Made by a program: the position numbers and the translations under genes. A model generated the notes under the pieces. It was given only the letters and a program-made list of their open reading frames with translations. It had not been told where the DNA came from and made no database searches. DNA of 64,000 nt from Calliopsis andreniformis (Eukaryota; Arthropoda; Insecta; Hymenoptera; Andrenidae). Positions 1 to 12,650 of this stretch are shown piece after piece; the first letter of the stretch is position 1; each line of letters opens with the position of its first letter. The stretch lies in assembly GCF_051401765.1 (NCBI RefSeq), contig NC_135073.1, positions 5,642,001 to 5,706,000 of the forward strand, written 5' to 3'.

Positions 1-59
1 TTACCCACGGCACGCTAATAGCTTCGTAATAATTCTGATTTATGCGCCGGTAAGCAGCC

Positions 60-345
60 ACGGCGGGGCCGACAACGAGTCGACGGCGGGGGCGACTTCG
101 TTTACACGTTCTTGGCTTTCGCGCCCGAAATATCCTTGCCCGCCTTACTACGAGCCGTCGACGTCTGCGCTATGTTGTCTTGCGGGAGTGAAGGGACGCC
201 CGCGTCTGCGAGCTTCGTCTGACCCAGGGATGAAAGCGCGAACGGGCCTGCGAGCTTCTTTCTTGTACACGTACTCGCAGCTAAAATCGTCAAAGTGGAT
301 CGCATCGGTCGCTTCTCATTTCGCTTTCGGTTGAAATCGGCTTGT
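60..345. other. GC-rich block with a doubtful 67-codon reading frame on the minus strand
   Basis: This CpG-rich block is denser in GC than the AT-rich DNA that follows it. The minus strand carries an ATG-to-stop frame at 305-102 encoding 67 residues, rich in Lys, Ala and Ser in its second half and ending AKNV. The frame stays open upstream of the ATG to a TGA at about 347. A pyrimidine-containing TTTTAG near 290 could act as a splice acceptor, so a terminal exon is conceivable. I recognise no domain, and the ORF length is ordinary for DNA of this composition. It may equally be a conserved non-coding block. Confidence 0.3.
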
Positions 346-2260
346 CAGACATCAAGACGCACACTTCGTCGCGCGGGTCAAGACTTTCATCAATCTTGGT
401 TGTGAATACGTTGCTAGCCGAAACGTTGGCATCGTTTGTCAGTTTTCGGCAAAACTGTGCCGGATGACAAACTTCCTCCTAATTCGAAATAATCGCTTAT
501 CACATTTCTGGATGGTTTTTGTTTTAAGGAAAGTTCTTGCCTGAAAGGTTGAATTTATTGAAGTAAAGATTTGTTTTTAAGCGAGAACCCAAAAGCCTCA
601 AAACGATACATAGTATAGAGCTCAATGGTAGGATAAGTCCGGCTAGTTTGAATAGTTTAAGACAGATACAAGAGATGCCTATGCGTCTCGAATAAAAAAG
701 AAAGAAGAATACAAATGAATCAGCCTATTGTGGATTTCGCATTAATAAGTGACTCGTCTAAGTTAAAGCTTTATGCAAGTCTGAAAATTCTTTGACCAAG
801 TTACAATGTTAGTGATATTTGAAAGACAAATGACGTTATTTACTTACACTATTCCGATATTAAGGGATTTAATGTATATAAAACTAACCTTCATAATATG
901 CATGTAATCATTTTTATTTTATATTAAAAAGGTAGTCGATTACTTCCGTAATTCTAGTATAGTTGGATCACATTTCATTCAAACAGCGAAAATCTAGTTC
1001 TACAAGAAGGCGATGTATTGTTAACAGAATGGGACGAAAACGAATGCATGAGATGCGACGAATGCTATTCCAAAAAAATAGTTTTGAATGTGTGAGCTAC
1101 GAGTATGAGAATGGATGTGATTTATGTGGAAAACATAATTCAGTTATTATACTTTTTGTTATTTTTCAAGGTAAGATCCACCCTTAATGAATGGACGTTT
1201 AAACCCCAACATGCGGGTAAGATCGCCCAGTTACAGTGTCAATGTCTTGTATTGAAAATGACAATAAATATTTTAATTTGTCGTAAAGTATAGTTTATGT
1301 ATACTCTAGATTACTTGAACATTAATTTATCTATAACAACAATAACTTGAAAAGATCAACAATACTAAGAATTTTTTCAAAAAGTGGTCGAACTATTCCA
1401 GACTTATTCTACATTCCTTGCATTTGAAGCTAGATTCCTTTATGCATTATTTACTGCCCCTGTAGCACAAACGAAGTATTGACTTTAGACTTCTTAGAGA
1501 TTTCCATTTTTTGTGACATGAGAAAGCTAATCCATAGCTGTCAGAGGTAAAGAACTAGATTGATGTGTATCAACTACAGTTTCTTATGTTAAACAGATTT
1601 TCAATGGTGCTTTCCATTACGTAGTTGTGGCCTGAAGTCAGAAAACGTTGGATTTAAAATACACTATTCATATTTTGAATATATGTATCTATGTATATTC
1701 TATATACAACTATAACACAAGCGGCCGTGATCTTCGAATTCCTTGGAATTGTAGAAATGTGTCATGATACGTATCGAAATGTACCTAACATCCTCATTGA
1801 AACGATATTTTATTGAAATTACTGAAACCTGTTTACTTAGCGAAATATTCGAGTTACTAAATATTGTATTACATCCGTTCTGATATGACTAACAATAAGT
1901 TTATTAATAAGAATCTGTACAATTTTCTTAAATCGCAAAGTGATTCAAAATTTTCAACAAGTGACATCCAAACATAAATACCTAAAAATATAATTTTCTG
2001 TTTAATTTTAATGTCAGTAACATTGAACGCGTAAATTAAGCTGTTGAAGTAGCAAGCCAGTTCCAGTTTTATAGTTTTGACAACATAGGATGGAATTTTT
2101 GTAAAACATAGAAGTGTCCCTAAACATGACGTCCTTTCTATGGAAAGACAGTTTGATGAATGAAATTCTCTTCGAAATACTCAACGTTCGTCGAATCGTG
2201 TTCAATTAACAACTAGTAGAGCGTTTCGATCAGACAGACTCGTTATTCAATTTCTAGTAG
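346..2260. other. AT-rich non-coding stretch
   Basis: Nearly 2 kb of AT-rich DNA with frequent stops in all frames. The few open frames are at most 74 codons and have no recognisable protein character. I see short imperfect ATG/TAT palindromic runs near 1675-1710 and no gene, RNA or clear repeat. Confidence 0.6.
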
Positions 2261-2420
2261 CCAGAGGAGTCCATTTTCGCAGGTCGCGGTGAGCGGAATC
2301 AAACGCGGGCACGCGATCGCTTTCCTCCGAGTATGAATTACGCATGGAACTGATGTTCAATCACGCTGGAACACGCTAACGACATACAAGATGACGTTCC
2401 CTGTGCGTGACTTCCAGCAT
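2261..2420. other. Small GC-rich block
   Basis: A short CpG-rich island between AT-rich flanks, with no credible reading frame. It resembles the many other compact GC blocks in this window and is a candidate conserved non-coding element on composition alone. Confidence 0.35.
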
Positions 2421-2734
2421 TGATTCCACGCCCGACATCACTATGTGTAGAAACAGTTGTCCTTATGTATTAATATGTTCTCCTTCAATTTCGTGCGATT
2501 ATTTGCAAAGAGTATCTTATCTACACAGCACGTATTCTTCTCGAGGCCAAATTAGCATCTCGTTTGATGCAAAATATAGCATGCATTGAAACAGTTGAAT
2601 TTAATTCCTTAAATCAAATAAACATTAACGTAAGTACAAAAACGCCTTGTTACAGTTTGTACGATATCGACCTTTTCTTTTTATTCAGGTTGAGCAAACT
2701 TCAATCTGTGAAATTTCGAAATGTTAAATATCGC

Positions 2735-3034
2735 AAATTTCAATTTCTTAAATATACAAATACTTAAACTTTCAAATATTTAAGTTATCAAGTATTTAAA
2801 TTTTCAAACATTCTAATATTAAAACATTCAAAGTCTCATATATTCTAATATTCAAGTATTCAAATTCTCTAATATATAAGTACCCACTTAAATTTCCAAA
2901 TATTCATATATTTAAATATTCAAATGATCAAGTGTGTCGATATTCCAAATCGATATTATCAATTGTTCGATATGAAGTACTCAAATTTTCAAAGGCGTCG
3001 TATTAGTTTTAATTTTCGGATTCCAGTTCTTGGA
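2735..3034 (+). repeat. Dispersed AT-rich repeat, copy A (degenerate minisatellite plus flank)
   Basis: From about 2735 to 2979 the DNA is a degenerate array of units of roughly 9-12 bases built on TATTCAAATTT and TATTTAAAT. It is followed by a 55-base flank (2980-3034). This flank aligns without gaps to 52422-52476 at about 39 of 55 positions by hand count, and its distal part matches the reverse complement of 22202-22231. The shared order of array then flank argues that these are diverged copies of one dispersed element rather than independent AT-rich drift. No coding capacity is seen. The element family is not one I can name. Confidence 0.55.
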
Positions 3035-3177
3035 AAGAAGTTGTCTACTACCTCGAATACAGTATTCCATGTTTGTCCTCCGAAAGCTGCAACTATGCAC
3101 CCCTGTATTTTAAGTAACGCTGAATATTTCGATTGCCTCCATTTCAAGAATATCTTTCAAAAGACTTATTAAAGGAC

Positions 3178-3325
3178 GCGACGAATGCGTGCCGCTGTCG
3201 TAGACGTTGGGGATGCCTCCATACGGTAGTTAGTCATCGGCTAGCAATTTATCACCAGTCACGAGATTCCGTCGAGGTCTAAGCCTCGCTTACTATGCGC
3301 GCAATCCGCGTAGCTGTGCAGTCAC
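3178..3325. other. Small GC-rich block
   Basis: A CpG-dense block of about 150 bases immediately after repeat copy A, with no reading frame worth calling. Candidate conserved non-coding element by composition only. Confidence 0.35.
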
Positions 3326-3890
3326 CATGCCGATTACATACAATTACCAACAGATTAATTAATTACACTGACACGGTTAACCTAAATCTCTGTATGTGTA
3401 TCAGCTGACAAGTGTCTCCGATAAGGTCTCGAAGTTTACAATTACCCCTTTCTTGCTTAAAAGAATTTGTTCTATTCCAATTGGTTAATTAGTAGTCCAC
3501 TTACCACTTCTCCTAATTTTTGTGAACTTTATATGAACAATTACTTACTTGACGATAACCACTTTGTAGGTACTGTATTCTCTGGTTATAAATTTATTAC
3601 TATATACACTACAACTTAAAATTATTTAGAGCGAAAGAATTTTACTCTCATACACTGTTACACACAATTCTAATCTACCATAAGTGTAAGTGGACCTCAG
3701 AAACGTGGACGTATCTTCTCATAAACTCATCAATAATCTTTGAACCCACATCGATGGAACACTATAGCCTCAAAATCTAACAATGAAATATTAAACCACA
3801 TTTCTTTTCCGTTTATAGCATAAAGCAAGGTGAAAAACCATTTGCAAACGCTCTGTTCTCGATACATTGGATCAGTTGTCATTGAACTAG
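3326..3890. other. AT-rich non-coding stretch
   Basis: AT-rich DNA with a TTAATTAATTA homeodomain-like word near 3354-3364 and otherwise nothing I can identify. Confidence 0.5.
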
Positions 3891-3899
3891 AATCACTTC

Positions 3900-4390
3900 C
3901 ATCGTAAACACAGTTAAAACGAGGATCGAAGGAATTCCAGCGTTCAGCCGCGTCTGGAGCGAGAACATCAACTTAGACAAACAGTGGCCAGGTATGTATA
4001 TCGCGTACTGACGGATGAGTTAAGCTCCCCAAGCTTTAAGTCCTGCGCTTAGCCCGTCAATGTCATCTCTCCTCGAGCTCAGCCCCTTCAGACTTATCGG
4101 GCGGCGCAGCGAACGGGCTGAACGTGTATGGAGAACAGTCGCCTTTCGGCCTTCAGCGTCGTGGATTTCCGCGTCGTCAAGTTAGAAAATCACAGAAAAT
4201 GCCGGCATTCGACCGGCCAGAATCTCAACGGCAACTGCGAGACAATACCGAGGCAAAATGTCCGGGTGAATGCTCGTCTAAATTTAGCGAACCGTGAAAT
4301 ACCTTTCGATTTCTACTCCGACGCTGCCTACTGTCTCGACATGATGCTTTTGCTCGCTACATTTTGTTATAAAAAATTCGAAAAGTAAAC
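3900..4390. other. GC-rich block containing an isolated 86-codon frame
   Basis: A CpG-rich block. On the plus strand an ATG at 4128 opens 86 codons to a TAA at 4386-4388. Many codons in the first half end in C or G, as in insect coding DNA, but an in-frame TGA lies two codons upstream. I see no signal peptide, domain or repeat, and no adjoining exon with matching frame. The frame is listed as a curiosity, not as a gene. Confidence 0.3.
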
Positions 4391-5800
4391 GCTGTCGCGA
4401 TATATTACATTAATCATTGACAGCGCGAATTGTATGCCTCGGTTAGCCAAACTGAGTAGAAATTGTAGTCACGAACATTGTAACGTCCGATCGACCATTG
4501 TATTTGTGTCGAATTATGAGCTCGAAGAGTATTACAGAATAATCGAGGAAGGGTCTGCGAATAGATACAAACCCAGGTGGTTTTCTATTGGTGACAAAGA
4601 TGAATTATGCTAGCCGAGTTATAAATTAATAGGAAGGCAGAAATAACAGACAAAACGTTTATTAAGAAGCCAATAAGTCTAGACGGTGGCCAATTCGGCA
4701 CAATGGCAACTAATAACGTGCGAAGTCACCCTTGCAATAATTGTCATCCATAGACGTGTAAATTACTCAACCGGATATAAACGTCAATATGACAGCAGTG
4801 GTTCACGAACAGCGTGGTTCCTGCCGGTCCCGGTCAAAGTGAAATCATTAGTTTGCTTAAATCAATGCGCACGTAAACGTCTAGGTTATTTATGTTCCGT
4901 CATTACGGAGTCGTCCTCCGTGGCTACGGAGTCTTGTCTTCCTCTTGACCACCATACCTCCTTCTATCCCCTTTCTCTTCCACCCTTTCCCGAGACTTGA
5001 AGTGTTCTTGGCATTTGTAGACAGCGATCTTGTGTCGGTGCTAGTAAACGCAAGACGTATGATTTATCTTAATTACTCTCTTCCCTCGAGTTTTGTGTAA
5101 AATTGGCCAACACTATTTATTCGCTTGTCCATTTTACGTAAAAGAGCAAACTATTCATATGCGAATAAAACTATTCAGATGTTTTCTGCAAATACGATCA
5201 CAGACATCTATGGTTGTAAGGCAAAATATTATAAGTCTGATAGTTTTATTTTTTAGATGTTGGAGTTTGATGTTTTGGGCTTGAGCTCTTTTGTTAAAAA
5301 TATGCATATTTTTAATATTTTGTCTCGTAGACTTCAATTATAAATAGTATAGACTCCAATTTTTAGAAATGTGACTTATAGTAATCATTATAAGCTCGTT
5401 ACTGTATTCACTATGTATTGAAGATACTTAGAGCTTAGAGCAAATTAATGTAACCTTGTTTAATATACATTGTCACTCGCATCATTCATAAACAGACATA
5501 GTAATCATAAATAATCATACTAAACTGTCTGTGTAAGAGCTACTTCGAGAAATATAGTCATTGCAATATCCCTTTGTATATGAATTGTGAATTTATAGCA
5601 AAGAAACGCAGTATATCGTTTCGTCTTTTAACCACAGATGTAAGCTTGGCAAGTGACCAATGAATTCAACAAAAAAAGTGTTAAACTTAATTACTTATAA
5701 TTAATACAATATAGTACCTACTATTCAATCTAAATCGGAGTACATAGTACAAATAATATTAAACGTGCATTAATTTAAGGATAAAATTTTGACAATTCAC
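4391..5800. other. Mostly AT-rich non-coding stretch
   Basis: AT-rich DNA interrupted by a mildly GC-rich part at about 4690-5000 that carries a 104-codon frame without recognisable features. The rest has dense stops in all frames and no identifiable repeat or RNA. Confidence 0.5.
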
Positions 5801-6480
5801 CAAGTCGAGGACCTCGTTGCCATACAATTCGGCATACTACAATTCCCATAATGTCTCTAAAAATCGATCTGAGATTTTCAGATCGTCGATGTTGGTTCAC
5901 CGAAGGTTCTTAGGCGAATCGTAAATTCACAGTTTTAGCAAACCCTCCTCTACAGGATTTACTAGCAAGGGAGTGTGCTTGGCTTAAAACACCGTCTGAC
6001 ACTGTCCCAGAGAATTTTCCATCATGGTGGAGTGTCTACGCGATCCCGAGAAGAATCTCCCGTTACTTTGCAAATCCACGGGGTACACAGTAAAATCGCG
6101 TCAGTTGATGTTAAACCTCACCCCGAATGTTTGTTATGTTGCATCGTGTAAGCAGTAATGAAGCGTTTCGAGATATACAACGCTATAAAACGGTCCGACG
6201 AAAGTAGCGGAGGAGCGAGTCGCCCCATGCGGAGGGGAGAGCACCGTGAGCCTGTCTATTATTGGGCGCGCTGCTAAATGCTCGCACGTAATTTAGCAAC
6301 GTGCACCGACCGCGGCGCTTGTACTTTACCCCTGATACATTCGTTCCTGTATTTTAATGTTTGACCGTGCTGTGAGAATATTATCGTCACACTGACAGAA
6401 ATCGCCCGTTTACTAAAATCCTCGTGCGAGTTTAGACACCGGGATGCAGACCACATCTGACACGGCACGACTAGTATTGT
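5801..6480. other. GC-rich block with small inverted repeats
   Basis: A CpG-rich block holding two perfect 8-base inverted repeats: 5865-5872 with 5878-5885 (5-base loop), and 6272-6279 with 6291-6298 (11-base loop). Stems of this size are expected by chance several times in 64 kb. A TATAAAA word lies at 6184-6190, but no initiator motif sits at the right distance. No gene is apparent. Confidence 0.4.
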
Positions 6481-7540
6481 TATTAATTTCTCGGGGATGT
6501 TGTTTTATCCTGGGCATATAGTAAAAACCGTACATCCGAACAATACAAACCCTTAGGCGTTAAAGTAATGACTGAATTGAGTGAACCAAGTGGTTTGGCT
6601 ACTTAAAAAATGATTGAGGGTGCAGCACTCTTTCTGTCAGACCTTAGTGTAGAATATTTTAGAGAAATGTTCCTAATAGGAAGAAGTTGGGGAAAAATTA
6701 GTCACAAAATAGTGATCAAATGCTTTAATTATTCACAGTCCGATCTACTCATGTTTAATATAATGACAACAAAAAAAGAATGCAACATTAATTCAGACGA
6801 ATTGTGAGCTAATAATAATCTACTGACTATAGTCAAATTAATCTTCAGTAGAGTTCTTCAAATTTGAGTTCAGTATTAACTCAGTTAATCGAGATTGTAC
6901 TTCATTTACTAAACTGATATGTATTAGTTTTCGAGGTTTTTCAAATGATCTTTTAATTCAAGGGATGGTGGACAAAAATATATTTAAAATTTGAGACAAA
7001 GTGACCAGAATTGATCTACGCTGGGGATGAAATCAGTCGATCGATTATGACCCCCTATAACCCAAGTACGTCTAGGGATGGGATTCCTGCGGTTAGTTGT
7101 CGGAGACTCGAAGGATTTGAGGAAAGCTTCAGAGACAAACTTTCGAGTTAATCTTATCAAAACACTCGACTCGTAATATATTTTCAGTAACAGTACTTGC
7201 AATAGACTTAATAGACTTTTGATTAGATAAGAAACAGTATTTATTACCAGTATGTCGTCATGCATGGCAGTTAATGAACTTTCAATATAATATACAGAAA
7301 TTGTTTGACACACAAATTCTTTTATACTTTTCTTAAACTTAAGAAAGTTGTTACGAGAAATAGAAACTATGATCAAGCGAAGAAAACTTAAGGAACGTAA
7401 TAGAACCAATAAATAAAAAATACACATTAGAAACTAGGTCCAGTGTGCCAGCCTGCAAATATGATTTCTGTCATTCCATAAATAGGCAACTAAGATTGCT
7501 ACCGTCAGTCTTCATTGGTGAAAGCGCAAAGATTATCAAA
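6481..7540. other. AT-rich non-coding stretch
   Basis: AT-rich DNA. The minus strand has a 147-codon frame (7427-6984) whose translation is rich in Leu, Ser and Ile, as expected of AT-rich random sequence. It shows no domain or splice context, so I do not call it a gene. Confidence 0.5.
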
Positions 7541-7945
7541 AGCAATCGCAATCATCGCGTCAGGGGATCGTTTTCCTGCAAGGATCATGCTGATCGCGCT
7601 TCCATGCGACCAGGTGTCAGGACTCAGGCCAGCCAGGACGTAGGAATGGCAGAATGCCAGGATAGCAGTCAGCTTCGAGTCACGTACATAACAAATGATT
7701 GCGGGCCGGTCGAGCCAGAACGACCAGGATCAGACGAAGGAGAGGAGAGGAGAGACGTAGTGGGCTCGTGCGCGAGATCTGTTGGTGGTCTGATGCTTCG
7801 GGCGTCGCATCGTTTGTCAAGTCGTCGATATGCCGATCCCGCGGCTCGATTACCATATTTTAACGCCAGCGTTATTGGCTCGCTACTGGCTACTGGAATC
7901 TTAAAAGCTTCGCCGCACGAACTCGCAGCTTTCTTCTCTCGTTTG
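7541..7945. other. GC-rich block
   Basis: A CpG-rich block of about 400 bases with purine-rich GGAGAGGAGAGGAGAG near 7740-7755. A plus-strand frame of 170 codons (7445-7957) runs through it, but its composition drifts with the local GC content and it has no recognisable motif. Candidate conserved non-coding element. Confidence 0.35.
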
Positions 7946-8975
7946 CTTCAGGTATAATCTACTTCAAGCACATAACCCACTCCCAAAACTTCTATAAGAT
8001 ATATTTTCGACAGTGATACTAGGGTCTTTACTTAAAGCTTCACTTAACGTGTTTAGTGCTGTAGCAGAGTTTCAGCTTGAAGTCTGAAATTCTGTCAGCT
8101 CACAATGAATTTGCAGATACTACTAGGTGAATCGGCTAAACAAGATTATTTGACCAAGACCTAAATAGCTGCGTTATTTATTACTATACGAAAGAATTTC
8201 TTAAGATAAAGTTTCACTACTCGTGAGAGCACGTGCAACGGTAGTTTAGTTTTCGATGTCCTTAGAGAACATAATAAAACAAATTCAACATTCGTAATAA
8301 CCGTTTCGATCTGAAGATAATTACAATTTTGTAAAGATTCACACATTTACTGCCCCGCACATTATTCAAGATGTGCAAAAACAGTGTTAGCCATAATACT
8401 TAGAGGCTGTTATATAGAGGAAGAGAAACTGATACTTAGTCAGTTTCTCTAACCTCAGCTCATTTTCTAATAAAACTTTTCTTATCTGTGGGGTGAACTA
8501 AAAGTGTAATAAATAAAAAAAATATAAATGAAAGGAATTTTGAAACACACTTTTTCAGTTTGAAAGCATTAGTTACATCAAACGATCAGGCCACTATAAT
8601 TCATGACATCACATCACGAAGAACTGGTAGCTTTGCTATTTAAAATGCATAAAACATGTGTTTACTGGCACACGCATCCCTCAAATGCGGCAAACGTTGA
8701 AGGGCATAAAATGGAGGGGACAATCACACAGTATAAGTCTAAACAAGACACTATAGACTAGTCATATGATTAGCGATGAGAAATACGTGTTACAGTTACC
8801 CTCAACGATACCGCTTTAATCCCACTGAAGTATGCACCGAGTGTCTCACTATGTCCCTCCCACTTATAATGCCATTAGTGTCGTTTTAACCTTTTTCATT
8901 TAATTCAATGAAAAGTACGGAGCCAGTAGGAAATCGAAAGTTAGCACAGAACGTTGATTTTGATTTCCTACTGAA
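7946..8975. other. AT-rich non-coding stretch
   Basis: AT-rich DNA with no supportable gene. A partial inverted relation GAAACTGA / TCAGTTTC sits near 8426-8446 and is short enough to be chance. Confidence 0.5.
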
Positions 8976-9440
8976 GTCTTCCAGTTCGAGTGGGAGAACG
9001 GAGACAGAAACGTGGGAGTCAGAGGCACGAGAAGGGGGATGAGTAGTCAATTTCCTTTCAGCGACACCGGTGACATCGACGGAGACGTCGGACCATTTAT
9101 AACAGCTAATAGATCCCCGGTTAAGCCGGCGTGAGGCCGTTTTACAGGTTTTCCGTCAACATCCGAATACATCAGAGGCGTATCGTCCGACGACTAATGG
9201 TCGTCGACGTCTACCTCAACGCCATTGGCCTCGTTGAAACGCAAGCCCCTATCCGACGTCGTAAACTCGTCCTAACACTTTGGCCCTTGATAAATAGACG
9301 ATATCCGAAAAATTTGTCAGGGACGCCTCCATTCGACGATTCATTGAATCATTCAAGAGGCTTCCTGAAGAATTTTGCGGCTGTCTGCAGAGCGAGAGAT
9401 CCTTCAGCCTTAGGGAAACTTTGAACTCTAGAACATATAT
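8976..9440. other. GC-rich block
   Basis: CpG-rich DNA with overlapping antisense frames of 97 and 148 codons (9131-9424 plus, 9695-9249 minus). Overlap on both strands with no domain in either argues for composition rather than coding. Confidence 0.35.
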
Positions 9441-10925
9441 CAGGGCTTTCAATACTTTCCTCTTGGACAAGGTTTCTATCCTATTTTCATTATTTATTAA
9501 TGACTGAATGTTATTGAAAATTACGGTTATGTATTTTAATGCATAGAAACTCGATACCCTTTGACTTTGACTGCCTGAGAAGCTATTGGAGTTAACGCTG
9601 AACATTCCATCACTTGTTCTGAACATGATAAAGTACCCGTCGTGTTGGTCGACTGGTAAGTGGTCGGTTCCCATCGACAGCCAGATTTGAATCATCGTCT
9701 ATTCGACGATCAGATACATCGAACGTACACGACAGCACGAACCGTTCAGGCCAAGTAGGTGTTGGTATTGAAATTTAAGACACTCGTTCGGCTCAGTTCT
9801 TCGTCATTCTCTGGTTAGGGTACGTTGGCAGCTTGATGCACGACGTACCGCGGTACAATAATTCGTTATAACTTCTGCTCATTTGTCATTTGACAGAGAA
9901 ATGGTCGATGGATGCCTCTTATCGTTAGGAAGCACGAACTCAAGGTTCACTAAGGAATTGGTAAGTTGAGATAAATATCGGGAAATGTGAATTCTAAAAT
10001 TGGAATCTATAGTAAAAACGCGATATTACATGATTCTGAAAGTAAAAGTTAAAACTTGGCCGTAGTTAGATATTGTCGAAATAAATAAATAACAATTTTA
10101 TAATTTTTAAATAATGCTTATATACTCAGGTAGTTAATATGTTAGATACTAGATGAAATAAATTAACCATCGTTATAATATATAACAAAATCTGACTCTA
10201 CGATTATATAGTTACTTAACAAGCTATTGAGAGACACAAGATAGTGTTTTTTCTTTTTTCATTCTTGTGCAGCTTCATGGAAACTGTCATGAACATCACG
10301 AGATGTCAATTCTTGAGTCAAGTATATGGAGATGAATCTTCAGTTTTTATACACTGCTTGGGTGTGCTTCGATCAACGTCTCGAGTGTTCACAAGGGATC
10401 CCATTCAGCTGACGATCACCTTTGGTGGTCCAAAATTCTCTTTGTCGAAATTTGTGTTCTATTATCCTGTGGAAATACTCAGGCAATTTGATAATAATCG
10501 AAACTGCGACGCACTTGGTTTCTCTTAAAATCAATGTTGATGAATTCTCGATTAATTCATCAAATTCCTGTATCGAGACCCAGTAACGTCCAATCATTGT
10601 AACCAAGTCCCCAAGGTTCAGGTTCGCTGACATTATGGTCAGTAAAAAGGCAACAAGAAGATCATCCGTTAAATCGATAATTACACGACTGTCATTTTGT
10701 ATAACCACAAAATTTTCTGCTCTCCTTTATCAGCAACATAAACAGATTTCAGTTAAGAGTACCATGACTTGCCTTTCGTGAAAAACAATGAGAAAATATA
10801 TTTCACATTATACATTTCTCCCGTATATCTCTTCTCAGGAGAATTGATTTACCATACATCAAGATCATCTATCAACACTTAAATTTAATCAAGATTGAAT
10901 ACTAACAATTATAATAGCTGGACAG
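9441..10925. other. AT-rich non-coding stretch
   Basis: Mostly AT-rich DNA. A single CAGGTAG word occurs near 10129, and antisense frames of about 100 codons overlap at 10244-10708 without recognisable content. No gene is supported. Confidence 0.5.
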
Positions 10926-10927
10926 AT

Positions 10928-10993
10928 TCTTTATTTTCCTTATATTCTCTGTTGGAATCTTCCTTATTTTCTTCGTATTCTCTGTTAAAATCT
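10928..10993 (+). repeat. Two-copy tandem repeat, 33-bp period
   Basis: Two adjacent 33-base units (10928-10960 and 10961-10993) match at 27 of 33 positions. All six differences are transitions. Each unit contains TTATTTTC and TATTCTCTGTT. It is a local tandem duplication that has partly decayed. Confidence 0.85.
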
Positions 10994-12650
10994 CACATCA
11001 TGTTCGTAGAAAGGAATACGATGGAAGTTACAATTTACTTCGTCACTATTTTATTCATTCTCTGAATGGGACACATAGATACATTGATGCACTGACGCAC
11101 TCGTAGGCGTTGAATACATCGAAGGCGCAAAGCCTCACAACGTACTGCACCTACTCAGTAATTACTGTCGAACGTAATCGTGGATTAGTATAATAAATGA
11201 TGTTTGATTTAAAAATCATCGTGGGCTAAGTATCAAGTAGCTAAATTATCGATGATTCGCGCATCCCAGAACATCAGGCTTTTCCCAAATTACCACGAAA
11301 GAACGTATTCAAACGACCCATTGTGAATTGCACACTCATTATTCTTCGTTCGCGAACGACTCGTTCTATAGTCTCGATACGACCTGCCTCTGAATGGTCG
11401 GCTAACTTACTCTTCTTCTGGCAACAACGGCGTCTTAAGCTGTTCGGCTGCATTGTTGCTGCTAATGGGCCTGCAGCCACTTCGTGGCTACCGCTAGCAG
11501 CCTAATTATGATTTATAGTCCCCAGATACCTACAGCATCGAGCATCAAACGCTATCGTGGTCACGGGAACCCTGTAACCGTGCTCCCGCGAACGTCCTTG
11601 CGATTTTTGTAGACTGAAGCCTTTTCGATGATTTTTGAATGAAATTCTCCAGTAAATATCATTCATCTCAGTTCCTATTCTTTCAAATATAACACGATCT
11701 TAAAGCGTTTTAATTGGCGAGTAAGATAAAAATAATTTTTGCACTTTAATACATAATTCTGCTTTGAATACTATTGCATATTGGAAGTCAGCGAAGTTTA
11801 TATAAATTGAGTTCTCATAACAAAAGCATTAAAAATTAGAAATAAGTTTCGGGTTAAACTGACTCTTATTATCAAAAAATCAAAAATCAAAGACTTCGAA
11901 TTATGAACATAAAAATGCGAATTAACGTTAGTTGGGAGAACATACGTTAAGAGTCCACTGTATACAAGCTTTTCTAAAGAATGTCATTGAGTAGGTATAG
12001 GATATAGAATAGGGAGTGTTTCGAATCTCGTGATCCAAAACATAAGTGGCCCTGATTATGCTACCAAATTCGAAACAATGAGTTATAAATATTGAAGTGT
12101 GCCAACCCTTCTTTCGCGAAAACACGAAGACAACGTATTAGAAGACAGTGTCGCCTACAATTGAGACAACCTTTCGTATCCTGCAGTCATCATTAGTGCA
12201 AGGGTTCCGTATATGAAATTGAATGGGATCAAAGACAACCGAAACTGTCAATACTGTCATAGCTATTTCTGTGTTAGATCTGGGTGTGACAGCAGTGAGT
12301 CAAACTCTGACGATTTGAGCCCACGCAGTTCATTGTTTTTAGGTTTTCACCTATCCAACTTAGCTCTCAGAATTATTGAAAAAATAAAGACTGTTACATG
12401 TATAAATAAAACTTCTACTGCAAATTGTTTAGTTATTAAAGGACGGAATATTTTCATTTGCAGAAGTGTCGTACAAATAGAAATACATACGAATTCTGTT
12501 ATCAGAAAGCTTGCGTTTCCTAAGTTAGAAGACAAGGATATGTCAATCGTTTAATGCAACTTGTACTCTATTAAATACATCACAAAGTTTGTGCTCTTTT
12601 CAATTGTAGCCAATTTCACTGTGACTATATCGTGCATGTAGCTCTGCATA
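10994..12650. other. Mixed non-coding stretch with a GC block at about 11270-11610
   Basis: AT-rich DNA on either side of a moderately GC-rich block. The block has short antisense frames of 60-68 codons and a 6-base stem AGCCAC / GTGGCT near 11473-11490. The part from 11620 to 12650 is AT-rich; its 113-codon frame (12213-12554) has no recognisable feature. Confidence 0.45.

Noticed and set aside
5865..5885. Perfect 8-base stem with a 5-base loop
   Set aside because: Within chance expectation for this length of DNA. The same applies to 6272-6298, 22781-22801 and 25657-25678.
6184..6190. TATAAAA as a core promoter
   Set aside because: No initiator or downstream promoter word at the proper distance and no credible gene downstream. 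The same holds for 14998-15005 and 61794-61800.
6984..7427. 147-codon minus-strand frame
   Set aside because: Its composition is what AT-rich random DNA gives. No signal peptide or membrane topology that is convincing, and no recognisable family.
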